Shown here in pieces: positions 47,289 through 55,371 of a DNA stretch of 64,000 nt. Positions within the stretch are counted from its first letter, which is position 1. Each line of letters begins with the position of its first letter. The DNA is from Saccharibacillus qingshengii (lineage in GTDB: Bacteria > Bacillota > Bacilli > Paenibacillales > Paenibacillaceae): the NCBI RefSeq assembly GCF_013185195.1, contig NZ_JAAZWC010000003.1:186001-250000 (forward strand). Reading direction: 5' to 3'. A program made the translations under genes and the position numbers. The notes beneath the pieces are model-generated. The model was not told where the DNA came from and searched no databases. It saw only the letters and a program-made list of their open reading frames with translations.

Positions 47289-47307
47289 AAAATAGCACTT
47301 TATAGCC
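47289..47307 (+). repeat. 19-bp motif, copy 2 (before flgE)
   Basis: AAAATAGCACTTTATAGCC. It differs from copy 1 (41834-41852) at one base and lies in a 166-bp gap. TAAA-N15-GCCGGGTT around it is a partial sigma-D-like match (8 of 12). Confidence 0.85.
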
Positions 47308-47398
47308 GGGTTTTTTCCTGGCAAAGTCAAGTAAAATGAAATCAGATCAAAAGAGTCGAACAAATCAAAATGTGTGAAACCATAGGAGGAATTATTTA

Positions 47399-48223
47399 AT
47401 GTTGAGATCTATGTATTCGGGCGTGTCGGGTATGAAAGGCTTTCAAACCAAGTTGGACGTCATCGGTAATAACATCGCGAACGTCAATACGGCCGGATTC
47501 AAATCCTCCCGCGTTATGTTTAAAGACATTCTCAGCCAAACGGCAGCCGGAGCAACAGCGCCGACAGACGGTCCTACCGGCGGTTCGAATGCCAAACAGA
47601 TCGGCCTCGGCGTATCGATCGGTTCGATTGATACTCTTCACCTGGCGGGCAGTGCAATGACAACCAATAACCCAACCGATCTGCGGATCGACGGCGACGG
47701 ATTCTTTGCGGTTGCTCTTGAAGGCGGCGGAGAAATCGGGAACACATTCCTGACAAGAGCAGGCGATTTCCATGTCGACGGAGCAGGTAACCTGGTCAAC
47801 TCCGACGGATTGTTCGTCTTGAACACAGCCGGTGAAGCAATCAACGTACCGCAGGGTTCCAGTTTCCAAATCGGAAGTGACGGAACGGTCGCTATCAAGA
47901 ATGCCGAGGGCGAAGTAGATGCGGAAAACCGCCTTGCGGTTGTTGTGGTACGTAATCCTGAAGGTTTGGAAAAAGCCGGAGGCAACCTGTACCGGGTTGG
48001 CCAGAATGCTTTGGGACCCGAAGCTGCAATTTCTCTTGATCCGGAAGACGAAGCCAACGGCGGAGCAGGCGGTATCGTAGCCGGTCAGCTGGAAATGTCC
48101 AACGTCGATCTGACAAGCGAATTCACGGAAATGATCACAGCTCAGCGCGGTTTCCAAGCGAACTCGAGAATTATCACCACATCCGACGAAATGCTGCAGG
48201 AAGTCGTTAACCTGAAACGTTAA
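47399..48223 (+). CDS. flgE: Flagellar hook protein FlgE
   Basis: FlgE polymerises into the hook. The 274-residue protein begins MLRSMYSGVSGMKGFQTKLD and has the rod/hook signature VIGNNIANVNTAGFKSSR. It also has the D1/D2 segment DLRIDGDGFFAV, GDFHVDGAGNLVNSDGLFVL, and the C-terminal MSNVDLTSEFTEMITAQRGFQANSR-type end. It could be called FlgG by similarity, but position and length match the Bacillus hook gene. ATG follows AGGAGGAATT. Confidence 0.93.
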   Translation: MLRSMYSGVSGMKGFQTKLDVIGNNIANVNTAGFKSSRVMFKDILSQTAAGATAPTDGPTGGSNAKQIGLGVSIGSIDTLHLAGSAMTTNNPTDLRIDGDGFFAVALEGGGEIGNTFLTRAGDFHVDGAGNLVNSDGLFVLNTAGEAINVPQGSSFQIGSDGTVAIKNAEGEVDAENRLAVVVVRNPEGLEKAGGNLYRVGQNALGPEAAISLDPEDEANGGAGGIVAGQLEMSNVDLTSEFTEMITAQRGFQANSRIITTSDEMLQEVVNLKR

Positions 48224-48295
48224 TCCGGGCTTGATTAGCGGCGGAAGGGCGGGCTGATTACAGCCTCCTTTCCGCTCATTTACGGGAGGAAAAAC

Positions 48296-48520
48296 ATGAT
48301 TCCAGTTACTCGTTTGAACGGATCGCCGCTGTGGCTTAATGCGCTGCAGATCGAGATGGTCGAAGAAACGCCGGACACTTACGTGACACTGGTTAACGGC
48401 AAGCGTATGATCGTGCTGGAAAAGTCCGCCGACGTCGTCAAGCTGATGACCGAATATTATGCCGCAATCGGCCTGCACACCGCTTCGATCAAAGTGCAGA
48501 ATACGGGGGAAGAAGAATAA
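48296..48520 (+). CDS. swrD: Flagellar protein SwrD/FlbD family
   Basis: This 74-residue protein starts MIPVTRLNGSPLWLNALQIE and contains VTLVNGKRMIVLEKSADVV, the FlbD/SwrD family. In B. subtilis SwrD (YlzI) raises motor torque needed for swarming. The stop shares one base with the fliL start (TAATG). Confidence 0.92.
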   Translation: MIPVTRLNGSPLWLNALQIEMVEETPDTYVTLVNGKRMIVLEKSADVVKLMTEYYAAIGLHTASIKVQNTGEEE

Positions 48521-48990
48521 TGAAAAAACTTTTACCATGGATCATTACGATGTTTCTGGCGATTACGCTGATCGTCGTGGCTGTATTCCTGGTGCTGGGG
48601 AACAACGACAAAGACACGACGGCGGCAGCGGCTGAAAAGAAAGAAGAAGCCAAGCAGGAAAAGAAGCTGACGGCGAAAGAAATCGTGGCCGTGAGTTCCG
48701 ATATTTCCGGAATCAAAACGAATCTGTCCGATCCTTCCTTCATTGTACAAGTGGACTTTTCGTTCCAATTGGATAGCGCGAAGGTCAAAGCGGAATTCGA
48801 TGAAATCAAAGAGATTACGATCAAACCGATTATCCTGATGACACTTGCGGATATGTCGCCTGAAAATCTGGGTACCGCAAAAGGAAAAATGCAGTTGAAT
48901 ACGAAACTCAAAAACCTGATCAACAAAGCGATGCCGGAAGGCGAAGTCGTGAATGTCAGTATCACAAACTTCATTTTGGCAAATATCTGA
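48520..48990 (+). CDS. fliL: Flagellar basal body-associated protein FliL
   Basis: FliL supports stator function near the basal body. The 156-residue protein has an N-terminal transmembrane helix (about 5-25, ITMFLAITLIVVAVFLVLG), a Lys/Glu/Ala-rich linker, and a C-terminal domain (VQVDFSFQLDSAKVKAEF to LVNVSITNFILANI-like end). It is coupled to swrD by a one-base overlap. Confidence 0.93.
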   Translation: MKKLLPWIITMFLAITLIVVAVFLVLGNNDKDTTAAAAEKKEEAKQEKKLTAKEIVAVSSDISGIKTNLSDPSFIVQVDFSFQLDSAKVKAEFDEIKEITIKPIILMTLADMSPENLGTAKGKMQLNTKLKNLINKAMPEGEVVNVSITNFILANI

Positions 48991-49072
48991 TCAGAGAGTT
49001 TTGCAATCTGCTGGATGAATTCGAGGCCGTGCCGCAAGGGGCGGCCGTGTTTATGGGAAGGGGGTGAAAGGT

Positions 49073-50071
49073 TTGGTTGATGTATTATCCCAGAACGAGA
49101 TCGACGCCCTATTAGCCGCGCTTTCATCTGGCGAAATGGATGCCGACGAACTCAAAAAAGAAGATACGCAGCGAAAAATCCGTTCCTACGATTTTAAAAG
49201 AGCGGTACGTTTTTCCAAAGATCATATTCGAAGTTTGACCCGGATTCATGAGAATTTCGCGCGAAACTTGACTACTTATTTTTCCGCACAGCTTCGCACC
49301 TTTGTTCAGATCAGCGTTGTGCAGGTCGAGCAGCTGCCTTATGACGAATTCATTCGCTCCATTCCGAAAATGACCGTTCTGAACATTTTCGAAGCGGAGC
49401 CGCTGGAAGGACGCATGGTACTCGAGGTACACCCGAACATTGCGTTTACGATGGTAGACCGGATGCTGGGAGGCTCGGGTACGGCGCCTCTTAAACCGGG
49501 AGCATTGACCGAGATCGAAACCATCATCATGGAGCGGATCTTCAGCCGGGCCTTGGAGAATTTGCAGGAAGCCTGGAAAACGGTCTTTGATCTTACGCCA
49601 AGAATGGAAGCGCTGGAGACCAATCCGCAGTTTATGCAAATTGTCTCGCCCAATGAGACAATTGCGCTGATTTCGCTCAGTACAAAAATCGGGGATACGA
49701 CAGGGATGATTAACCTCTGTATTCCCCACGTCGTCATTGAGCCTATCATGTCTAAGTTGTCGGTGCACCACTGGTTTGTTTCGCAGAAAAAAGCGCGTGT
49801 TCCGGAAGAACTCGAAGCGCTGCGTCAACGGGTAAGGCGGGCGGAACTTCCGATTATTGCGGAACTCGGACAATCGCAGCTGACGATTCAAGAATTCCTC
49901 AGTTTGGCTCCGGGAGACGTCATTACGCTGAACAAGGCTACGGAGGACGGTTTGGCTATCCGCGTCGGGGAAAACCTGAAGTTTATCGGCAGTCCGGGCA
50001 TGATCAAGGATCGGCTTGCCATACAAATCGATGAGATCGTCAACGAAGGAGTTGAAGAATTTGACGAGTAA
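49073..50071 (+). CDS. fliM: Flagellar motor switch protein FliM
   Basis: FliM is the switch protein bound by CheY-P. The 332-residue product from TTG 49073 starts MVDVLSQNEIDALLAAL, the CheY-binding N-terminal peptide, and aligns with B. subtilis FliM. The core contains YDFKRAVRFSKDHIRSLTRI, LMVSPNETIALISL-like segment, and the C-terminal SpoA domain (GQSQLTIQEFLSLAPGDVI). GGGGGTG lies just upstream; a GTG at 49064 is in that site. It overlaps fliY. Confidence 0.97.
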   Translation: MVDVLSQNEIDALLAALSSGEMDADELKKEDTQRKIRSYDFKRAVRFSKDHIRSLTRIHENFARNLTTYFSAQLRTFVQISVVQVEQLPYDEFIRSIPKMTVLNIFEAEPLEGRMVLEVHPNIAFTMVDRMLGGSGTAPLKPGALTEIETIIMERIFSRALENLQEAWKTVFDLTPRMEALETNPQFMQIVSPNETIALISLSTKIGDTTGMINLCIPHVVIEPIMSKLSVHHWFVSQKKARVPEELEALRQRVRRAELPIIAELGQSQLTIQEFLSLAPGDVITLNKATEDGLAIRVGENLKFIGSPGMIKDRLAIQIDEIVNEGVEEFDE

Positions 50072-51398
50072 GGATTATTTGTCCCAAGAAGAGATCGATG
50101 CGCTGCTGCGGCAGTCCGAATCGGACGACGGAGGCTCGTCGGAGGGAGCGGAACAGACGGTCGACGACTTTTTGAGTTCTTTGGAACAGGATGCGCTGGG
50201 AGAGATCGGGAATATTACGTTCGGCAGCGCAGCGACGGCTTTGTCTACGCTGCTTGGCCAGAAGGTTGATATCACGACGCCCAAAGTTTCCATCATTACA
50301 AGAAGCCAGTTTGAATCAGAGTTTCCAAAGCCCCACGTAGCCGTGCATGTCAACTACGTAGACGGTTTCCAGGGAATCAACTCGCTTGTCATCAAGACTA
50401 GAGACGCCCAGATTATCGCCGATCTGATGCTTGGCGGGGAAGGGGATCCCCAGGATGAAGAACTGAACGAAATCCATATTAGTGCCGTGCAGGAAGCCAT
50501 GAATCAGATGATGGGTTCTTCCGCTACGTCCATGTCCACCCTTTTCAACCGTTTTGTCAACATATCTCCGCCGGCGATCGATATTCTCGACGTCAGCAAC
50601 GGAGACGGAGTCAGTAATCTTCCGATGGAAGAAACATTGATTAAAGTTTCGTTCCGTCTCCTGATCGGGAATCTGATCGATTCGACCATCATGCAGTTGA
50701 TTACGGTCGAATTTGCCAAAAACATGGTCAATATGCTTCTGGGTGGAGGGATGACCGAAGAAGAGCCGGCGGCTCCTGCGCAGCCTCAGGCGGCAGCACC
50801 AGTTCCGGAACCCCAAGTGCAGCAGCCAGCTCCGCAGATGCAGCAGCCTCCCGCTCAAAATGCCCCGTATCCGGATCCTTATGGTGTCCCGGGACAGCAG
50901 CAGGGAATGCCGCCTTACGGTATGCCAGGACAGCCCCAGATGCCTTATCCGGGCTACGGAGCACCTGGGATGCAGCCGGATTACGGTACGCCTTATCCGG
51001 GTTATGGGCAGATGCCGATGCAGCCTCAGATGCAGCAGCCGCCCCAGCCTAATCATTATGGAACCCCGGGGCGCAATGTCAATGTTCAGCCTGTTCAGTT
51101 CGGGAATTTGCAAAACGGCGGATATGGCCCATCAGATGAAAATAATTTAGGATTATTGATGGACATTCCCCTCAAAGTAACCGTAGAATTAGGAAGGACC
51201 CAAAAGCAGATTAAAGATATTCTTGAATTGTCCCAGGGTTCTATCGTCGAGCTGGATAAACTTGCCGGCGAACCGGTTGACATCCTGGTTAACAATAAGC
51301 TGATCGCCAAAGGCGAAGTCGTCGTTATCGACGAAAACTTCGGTGTACGCGTGACGGATATCGTAAGCCAGTGGGACCGCATTCAAAACATACAATAA
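50061..51398 (+). CDS. fliY: Flagellar motor switch phosphatase FliY
   Basis: FliY is a CheY-P phosphatase and switch component (FliN type). The 445-residue protein starts (TTG) MTSKDYLSQEEIDALLRQ. It has two CheC-like active sites (LGEIGNITFGSAATALSTLL; EAMNQMMGSSATSMSTLF), then a Pro/Gln/Gly/Met/Tyr-rich linker (about 235-355). The C-terminal FliN/SpoA domain is at DIPLKVTVELGRTQKQIKDI. Start TTG 50061 lies nine bases after AAGGAG and overlaps fliM by 11 bp. The linker is longer than in B. subtilis. Confidence 0.95.
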   Translation: MTSKDYLSQEEIDALLRQSESDDGGSSEGAEQTVDDFLSSLEQDALGEIGNITFGSAATALSTLLGQKVDITTPKVSIITRSQFESEFPKPHVAVHVNYVDGFQGINSLVIKTRDAQIIADLMLGGEGDPQDEELNEIHISAVQEAMNQMMGSSATSMSTLFNRFVNISPPAIDILDVSNGDGVSNLPMEETLIKVSFRLLIGNLIDSTIMQLITVEFAKNMVNMLLGGGMTEEEPAAPAQPQAAAPVPEPQVQQPAPQMQQPPAQNAPYPDPYGVPGQQQGMPPYGMPGQPQMPYPGYGAPGMQPDYGTPYPGYGQMPMQPQMQQPPQPNHYGTPGRNVNVQPVQFGNLQNGGYGPSDENNLGLLMDIPLKVTVELGRTQKQIKDILELSQGSIVELDKLAGEPVDILVNNKLIAKGEVVVIDENFGVRVTDIVSQWDRIQNIQ

Positions 51399-51426
51399 CG
51401 TAAACGACAGGGAGGATTTTTAATCA

Positions 51427-51792
51427 ATGGCAAACCGTATTCTTATCGTGGACGACGCCGCTTTTATGCGCATGATGATCAGAGATATCCTGACAAAAAA
51501 CGGATTTGAAGTCGTAGGTGAAGCTCAAGACGGATCGCAGGCAATCGAGAAATTCAAGGAGCTTAAACCGGATCTGATCACCATGGATATCACAATGCCG
51601 GAAATGGACGGAATCGCCGCTCTGAAAGAAATCAAGAAAATCGATGCAAGCGCAAAAGTAATCATGTGCTCGGCTATGGGCCAACAAGCCATGGTTATCG
51701 ATGCCATTCAAGCGGGCGCAAAAGACTTTATCGTCAAACCGTTCCAATCCGACCGCGTTGTCGAAGCTATCAATAAAACGCTTGGCGCGTAA
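51427..51792 (+). CDS. cheY: Chemotaxis response regulator CheY
   Basis: CheY is the phosphorylated output protein that binds FliM. The 121-residue receiver has the acidic pair DD at 9-10, the phospho-acceptor Asp54 in ITMDITMPEMDG, the conserved Ser/Thr region MCSAMGQ, and Lys in IVKPF. ATG follows AGGGAGGATT. Confidence 0.98.
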   Translation: MANRILIVDDAAFMRMMIRDILTKNGFEVVGEAQDGSQAIEKFKELKPDLITMDITMPEMDGIAALKEIKKIDASAKVIMCSAMGQQAMVIDAIQAGAKDFIVKPFQSDRVVEAINKTLGA

Positions 51793-51799
51793 TGCGCCT

Positions 51800-52342
51800 A
51801 TGCTTTTATTGAACGAAGAGCAGCCGAATTTCACGGCAGATACCGGCGCCTATTCTTATCTGGTATGGGTAATCTTCGTCCTGATTGCGATCGTTGCCCT
51901 TATTGTTTTTTTGATCCGCTACCTGGGCAAAAAAAACCGGGGCTGGTTTAGCGGCCGCTCTGTCCGTACACTCGGCGGAGTAGGTCTCGGCCAGAATAAA
52001 TCACTGCAGATCATAGAGATCGGCGGCAGCATTTATTTGATCGGCGTTGGCGAGAACATTTCGCTGATCGACAAAATTTCAGGTCCTGAGGAAGTGAAGC
52101 AGTTGATCGAGGCACTGGAACAGGAAAATACCGGCCCGAACATCGCACTGCCCGCGTGGGCAGACAAACTCACATCCAGATTCCGAAGCGGATCAAATCC
52201 TCCTCCCGAAGCGGAAGAGCTTGAAGCGGCTTCGTTCCAACAGTTATTTGAAACGCGTCTGCGCGAATCATCCGACCGCCGGCGCAAAGTCGACGAGCTA
52301 TTGGATCCAGAAGAATCTGCCGACCGATCGAGGGAACCATGA
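51800..52342 (+). CDS. fliO: Flagellar biosynthesis protein FliO (FliZ type)
   Basis: FliO helps assemble the export gate. The 180-residue protein has one transmembrane helix (about 19-41, YLVWVIFVLIAIVALIVFLI), then a small cytoplasmic domain with LGGVGLGQNKSLQIIEIGG and LIGVGENISLI, followed by a charged tail. ATG 51800 has no clear ribosome site and lies seven bases after the cheY stop, so coupling is likely. It overlaps fliP by four bases. Confidence 0.88.
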   Translation: MLLLNEEQPNFTADTGAYSYLVWVIFVLIAIVALIVFLIRYLGKKNRGWFSGRSVRTLGGVGLGQNKSLQIIEIGGSIYLIGVGENISLIDKISGPEEVKQLIEALEQENTGPNIALPAWADKLTSRFRSGSNPPPEAEELEAASFQQLFETRLRESSDRRRKVDELLDPEESADRSREP

Positions 52343-53112
52343 AAAAAAAGTTAACGTTAACCTTCCTATTGTTACTCGCATTCGTATTTATTCAAGCTCT
52401 GCCGACCGTACATGCCGCCGGCACGGAAAATCCGATCCCGAATATCGATCTTCAGATAGGCGGCGATTCGGAAGGAGCACCGGCAACAAGCACGCTTTCC
52501 GTGCTGCTTTTGATTACGGTTATCAGTATTGCACCGGCTCTGCTGGTTCTGATGACAAGTTTCACCCGGATCGTCATTGTGCTCAGTTTCGTCAGAACGT
52601 CGCTCGGTACGCAGCAGATGCCGCCGAATCAGGTGCTCGTGGGACTGGCACTTTTTTTAACGCTTTTTATTATGTCTCCTACAATGTCTGCGATCAACGA
52701 CACAGCGCTGCAGCCTTATATTAAGGGCGATCTTACTCAGATGGAAGCTTTGAATGAGGCCGCTGTTCCTATGAAGGAGTTCATGTTCAAGCACACCCGT
52801 GAAAAAGATCTGCTGCTGTTTATGGAGTACACCGGTGCCGAGAAACCTGAAAGTTTTCAGGATATTCCGCTCACTGTCATGGTACCCGCTTACGCCATCA
52901 GTGAAATGAAGACCGCTTTTCAAATGGGCTTTATGATTTATATTCCTTTTTTGGTGATCGATATCGTCGTATCCAGTACGCTTATGGCGATGGGCATGAT
53001 GATGCTTCCTCCGACCGTCATCTCGCTGCCGTTCAAGATTTTGCTGTTCGTGCTCGTGGATGGTTGGTATCTGGTCGTCAAGTCGCTGCTTCTCAGCTTC
53101 GACACGGGTTAA
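52339..53112 (+). CDS. fliP: Flagellar export gate protein FliP
   Basis: FliP is the main subunit of the export gate. The 257-residue protein has a cleavable signal peptide (about 1-29, ending VHAAG) and hydrophobic segments. The family signatures are ALLVLMTSFTRIVIVLSFVR, GTQQMPPNQVLVGLALFLT, and SLPFKILLFVLVDGW. ATG overlaps the fliO stop (ATGA). Confidence 0.98.
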   Translation: MKKKLTLTFLLLLAFVFIQALPTVHAAGTENPIPNIDLQIGGDSEGAPATSTLSVLLLITVISIAPALLVLMTSFTRIVIVLSFVRTSLGTQQMPPNQVLVGLALFLTLFIMSPTMSAINDTALQPYIKGDLTQMEALNEAAVPMKEFMFKHTREKDLLLFMEYTGAEKPESFQDIPLTVMVPAYAISEMKTAFQMGFMIYIPFLVIDIVVSSTLMAMGMMMLPPTVISLPFKILLFVLVDGWYLVVKSLLLSFDTG

Positions 53113-53148
53113 CTACCCAGGATCGGATAAATTCGGGAGGGAAACGAT

Positions 53149-53418
53149 ATGGATTCAAACTTCATTATCGGTCTCGCCGGTCAGGCGGTTTACGTCGTAT
53201 TAAAGGCCAGTGCTCCGATGCTGATTTTGGCACTTGTAGTAGGTTTGATTGTCAGTGTGTTTCAAGCAACGACACAGATTCAGGAACAGACGCTGGCGTT
53301 CGTACCCAAGATTGTGGCCGTTATGCTGTCGGTTCTGATTTTTGGTCCTTGGATTCTGAATACGCTTGTCGACTTTACCTACACGATTTTAAATAACTTG
53401 TATCTATATGTCGGATAA
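53149..53418 (+). CDS. fliQ: Flagellar export gate protein FliQ
   Basis: This 89-residue protein with two transmembrane helices has the FliQ signature APMLILALVVGLIVSVFQA and TQIQEQTLAFVPKI. ATG follows GGGAGGG. It lies in the standard fliP-fliQ-fliR order. Confidence 0.97.
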   Translation: MDSNFIIGLAGQAVYVVLKASAPMLILALVVGLIVSVFQATTQIQEQTLAFVPKIVAVMLSVLIFGPWILNTLVDFTYTILNNLYLYVG

Positions 53419-53427
53419 GGCCGGTTT

Positions 53428-54219
53428 ATGATGATAAATCTGATGCAGGCTTTTCCGGTGTTCCTACTCATTTTTTGTCGGGTGACTACTTTTTTTGTTA
53501 TAGCACCTCTGATTTCTTCGCGAAATGTACCAACCCGCTTTAAAGTCGGTCTTGCGACAATGGTTGCGATTCTCGTCTATCTAAGTTACGGAACGACCCA
53601 GACGGCTGCTTTTGACGGAGAATATGTGCTGCTGATCATACGTGAGATGCTGATCGGACTTCTGCTCGGTTATGTTGCTTACATGATGATCATAGCGATT
53701 CAAATCGCCGGTGCGGTTCTCGATATTCAAATCGGTTTCGGTATGGCAAGCGTTTTCGACCCGACAACAGGCGCTGTAACGCCGCTGACCGGCAATTTCA
53801 AGTACATGATCGCTATGCTGCTCTTTTTGTCCATGAACGGACATCACAGGCTGTTGGATGCCATTGTGTACAGTTATAATTGGGTACCTATCGACAATGA
53901 GCTGTTTATGAGGATTTATGACGGCAGCCTTATGGAATTTTTGCTCAAAGCCTTTTCGATGGTGATGGTCGTTGCTTTCCAGATGGCGGCTCCGATCGTC
54001 GTAGCCTTATTTTTAACGGATGTGGGACTCGGATTCTTGGCAAAAACCGCTCCGCAGTTCAACATATTCGTGATCGGAATTCCGATCAAGATCATTGTGG
54101 GTCTTGTCTTGATGTTACTGCTGATGCCAAGTCTCACATACATTTTCGATCACTTATTCTCATTGATGTCCGAAAGTATGCAGGGGTTTTTGGGAACAGT
54201 TGGGGGCAGGCCGGAATGA
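53428..54219 (+). CDS. fliR: Flagellar export gate protein FliR
   Basis: FliR is a polytopic export-gate protein. The 263-residue product has about six membrane helices and the conserved blocks FPVFLLIFCRVTTFFVIAP and IQIAGAVLDIQIGFGMAS. The adjacent ATG codons at 53428 and 53431 are both possible starts. The ribosome site is weak, with the start nine bases after fliQ. Confidence 0.95.
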   Translation: MMINLMQAFPVFLLIFCRVTTFFVIAPLISSRNVPTRFKVGLATMVAILVYLSYGTTQTAAFDGEYVLLIIREMLIGLLLGYVAYMMIIAIQIAGAVLDIQIGFGMASVFDPTTGAVTPLTGNFKYMIAMLLFLSMNGHHRLLDAIVYSYNWVPIDNELFMRIYDGSLMEFLLKAFSMVMVVAFQMAAPIVVALFLTDVGLGFLAKTAPQFNIFVIGIPIKIIVGLVLMLLLMPSLTYIFDHLFSLMSESMQGFLGTVGGRPE

Positions 54220-54260
54220 GCATGCACGCAGCAAGGCGGACAGTGAAAGGAGCTGGAACA

Positions 54261-55349
54261 TTGGAGCTCAGGCATAAACTCGACCTGCAGATGTTTTCGG
54301 GAGAGAAGACAGAAAAGGGCACGCCGAAAAAAAGAGAAGAAAGCCGAAAAAAGGGGCAGGTTGCCAAGAGTCAAGAACTTCCGGCTGCAGCCGTCCTGCT
54401 AATTTCGGTAGCAATTTTGATGGTTTTCGGAGGCCAGTTTCTGACCGTTATCACTCACCTGTTTACGGAAGTCTTTACGGATCGCATCAATATGGAAATC
54501 ACGATCGACAATGTGATGAATATGATGCTGCAGTATATGCTCGAGATTATGAAGCTGTTGGCCCCAATCTTTATTGCTGCCATGCTGATTGCGATTTTAG
54601 CCAGCTTTGGACAATATGGTCTTTTGTTTGTGAGTGAAGGGCTCGTCCCCAAATTCAGCAAGCTTAATCCAATTAAGGGATTCAAAAATATTTTCTCGAT
54701 GAGATCGGTAGTTGAACTGCTTAAATCGTTGTTCAAAATGTTTATCATCGGTTACCTGGTGTACACGACGCTTCAAGGACAGATCAGTGTGATTTCAAAA
54801 ATGCATGCCATGTCCCTTGAAGCCATTTTGGATTTTGGAGCGTCTGTTACGGTATCGTTGGGTATCAAAATCAGCGCGGCGCTGCTCATTCTTGGTGTGT
54901 TCGATTTTATGTACCAAAAGTATGAATTCGAAAAAGGCATCCGGATGTCGAAGCAGGATATCAAAGATGAGTACAAAAAAGCGGAAGGCGATCCGATGAT
55001 CAAAGGCAAAATTCGCGAACGGCAGCGCCGTATGGCCATGCAGCGGATGATGCAGGATGTTCCGACTGCCGATGTCATCATTACGAACCCTACGCATTAT
55101 GCGGTGGCGCTCAAATACGACGGTACCCAGATGCAGGCGCCCGAAGTGGTTGCAAAAGGCCAGGATTTCGTCGCACTGCGAATCCGGGAGATTGCGAAAG
55201 ACAACGGTGTACTTATTATGGAAAACAAGCCTTTGGCACGCGCGCTGTTCGCTCAAGCGGAGATTGGGGATACCGTTCCCGCAGATCTTTTCCAGGCGGT
55301 TGCGGAAGTGCTGGCTTATGTATACAAGTTAAAAGGCAAAGTGAAGTAA
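54261..55349 (+). CDS. flhB: Flagellar export switch protein FlhB
   Basis: FlhB governs the switch of export substrate class. The 362-residue protein has a basic N-terminus (GEKTEKGTPKKREESRKKGQ), four transmembrane helices, and a cytoplasmic C-domain with the autocleavage motif NPTH (ITNPTHYAVALKYD). The start is TTG 54261 (MELRHKLDLQMFSGEKTEK), eight bases after AAAGGAG, and this matches the B. subtilis N-terminus. An ATG at 54216 that overlaps fliR would add 15 unmatched residues. Confidence 0.96.
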   Translation: MELRHKLDLQMFSGEKTEKGTPKKREESRKKGQVAKSQELPAAAVLLISVAILMVFGGQFLTVITHLFTEVFTDRINMEITIDNVMNMMLQYMLEIMKLLAPIFIAAMLIAILASFGQYGLLFVSEGLVPKFSKLNPIKGFKNIFSMRSVVELLKSLFKMFIIGYLVYTTLQGQISVISKMHAMSLEAILDFGASVTVSLGIKISAALLILGVFDFMYQKYEFEKGIRMSKQDIKDEYKKAEGDPMIKGKIRERQRRMAMQRMMQDVPTADVIITNPTHYAVALKYDGTQMQAPEVVAKGQDFVALRIREIAKDNGVLIMENKPLARALFAQAEIGDTVPADLFQAVAEVLAYVYKLKGKVK

Positions 55350-55371
55350 TCGAGCCCGGAGGGAGAAAATT

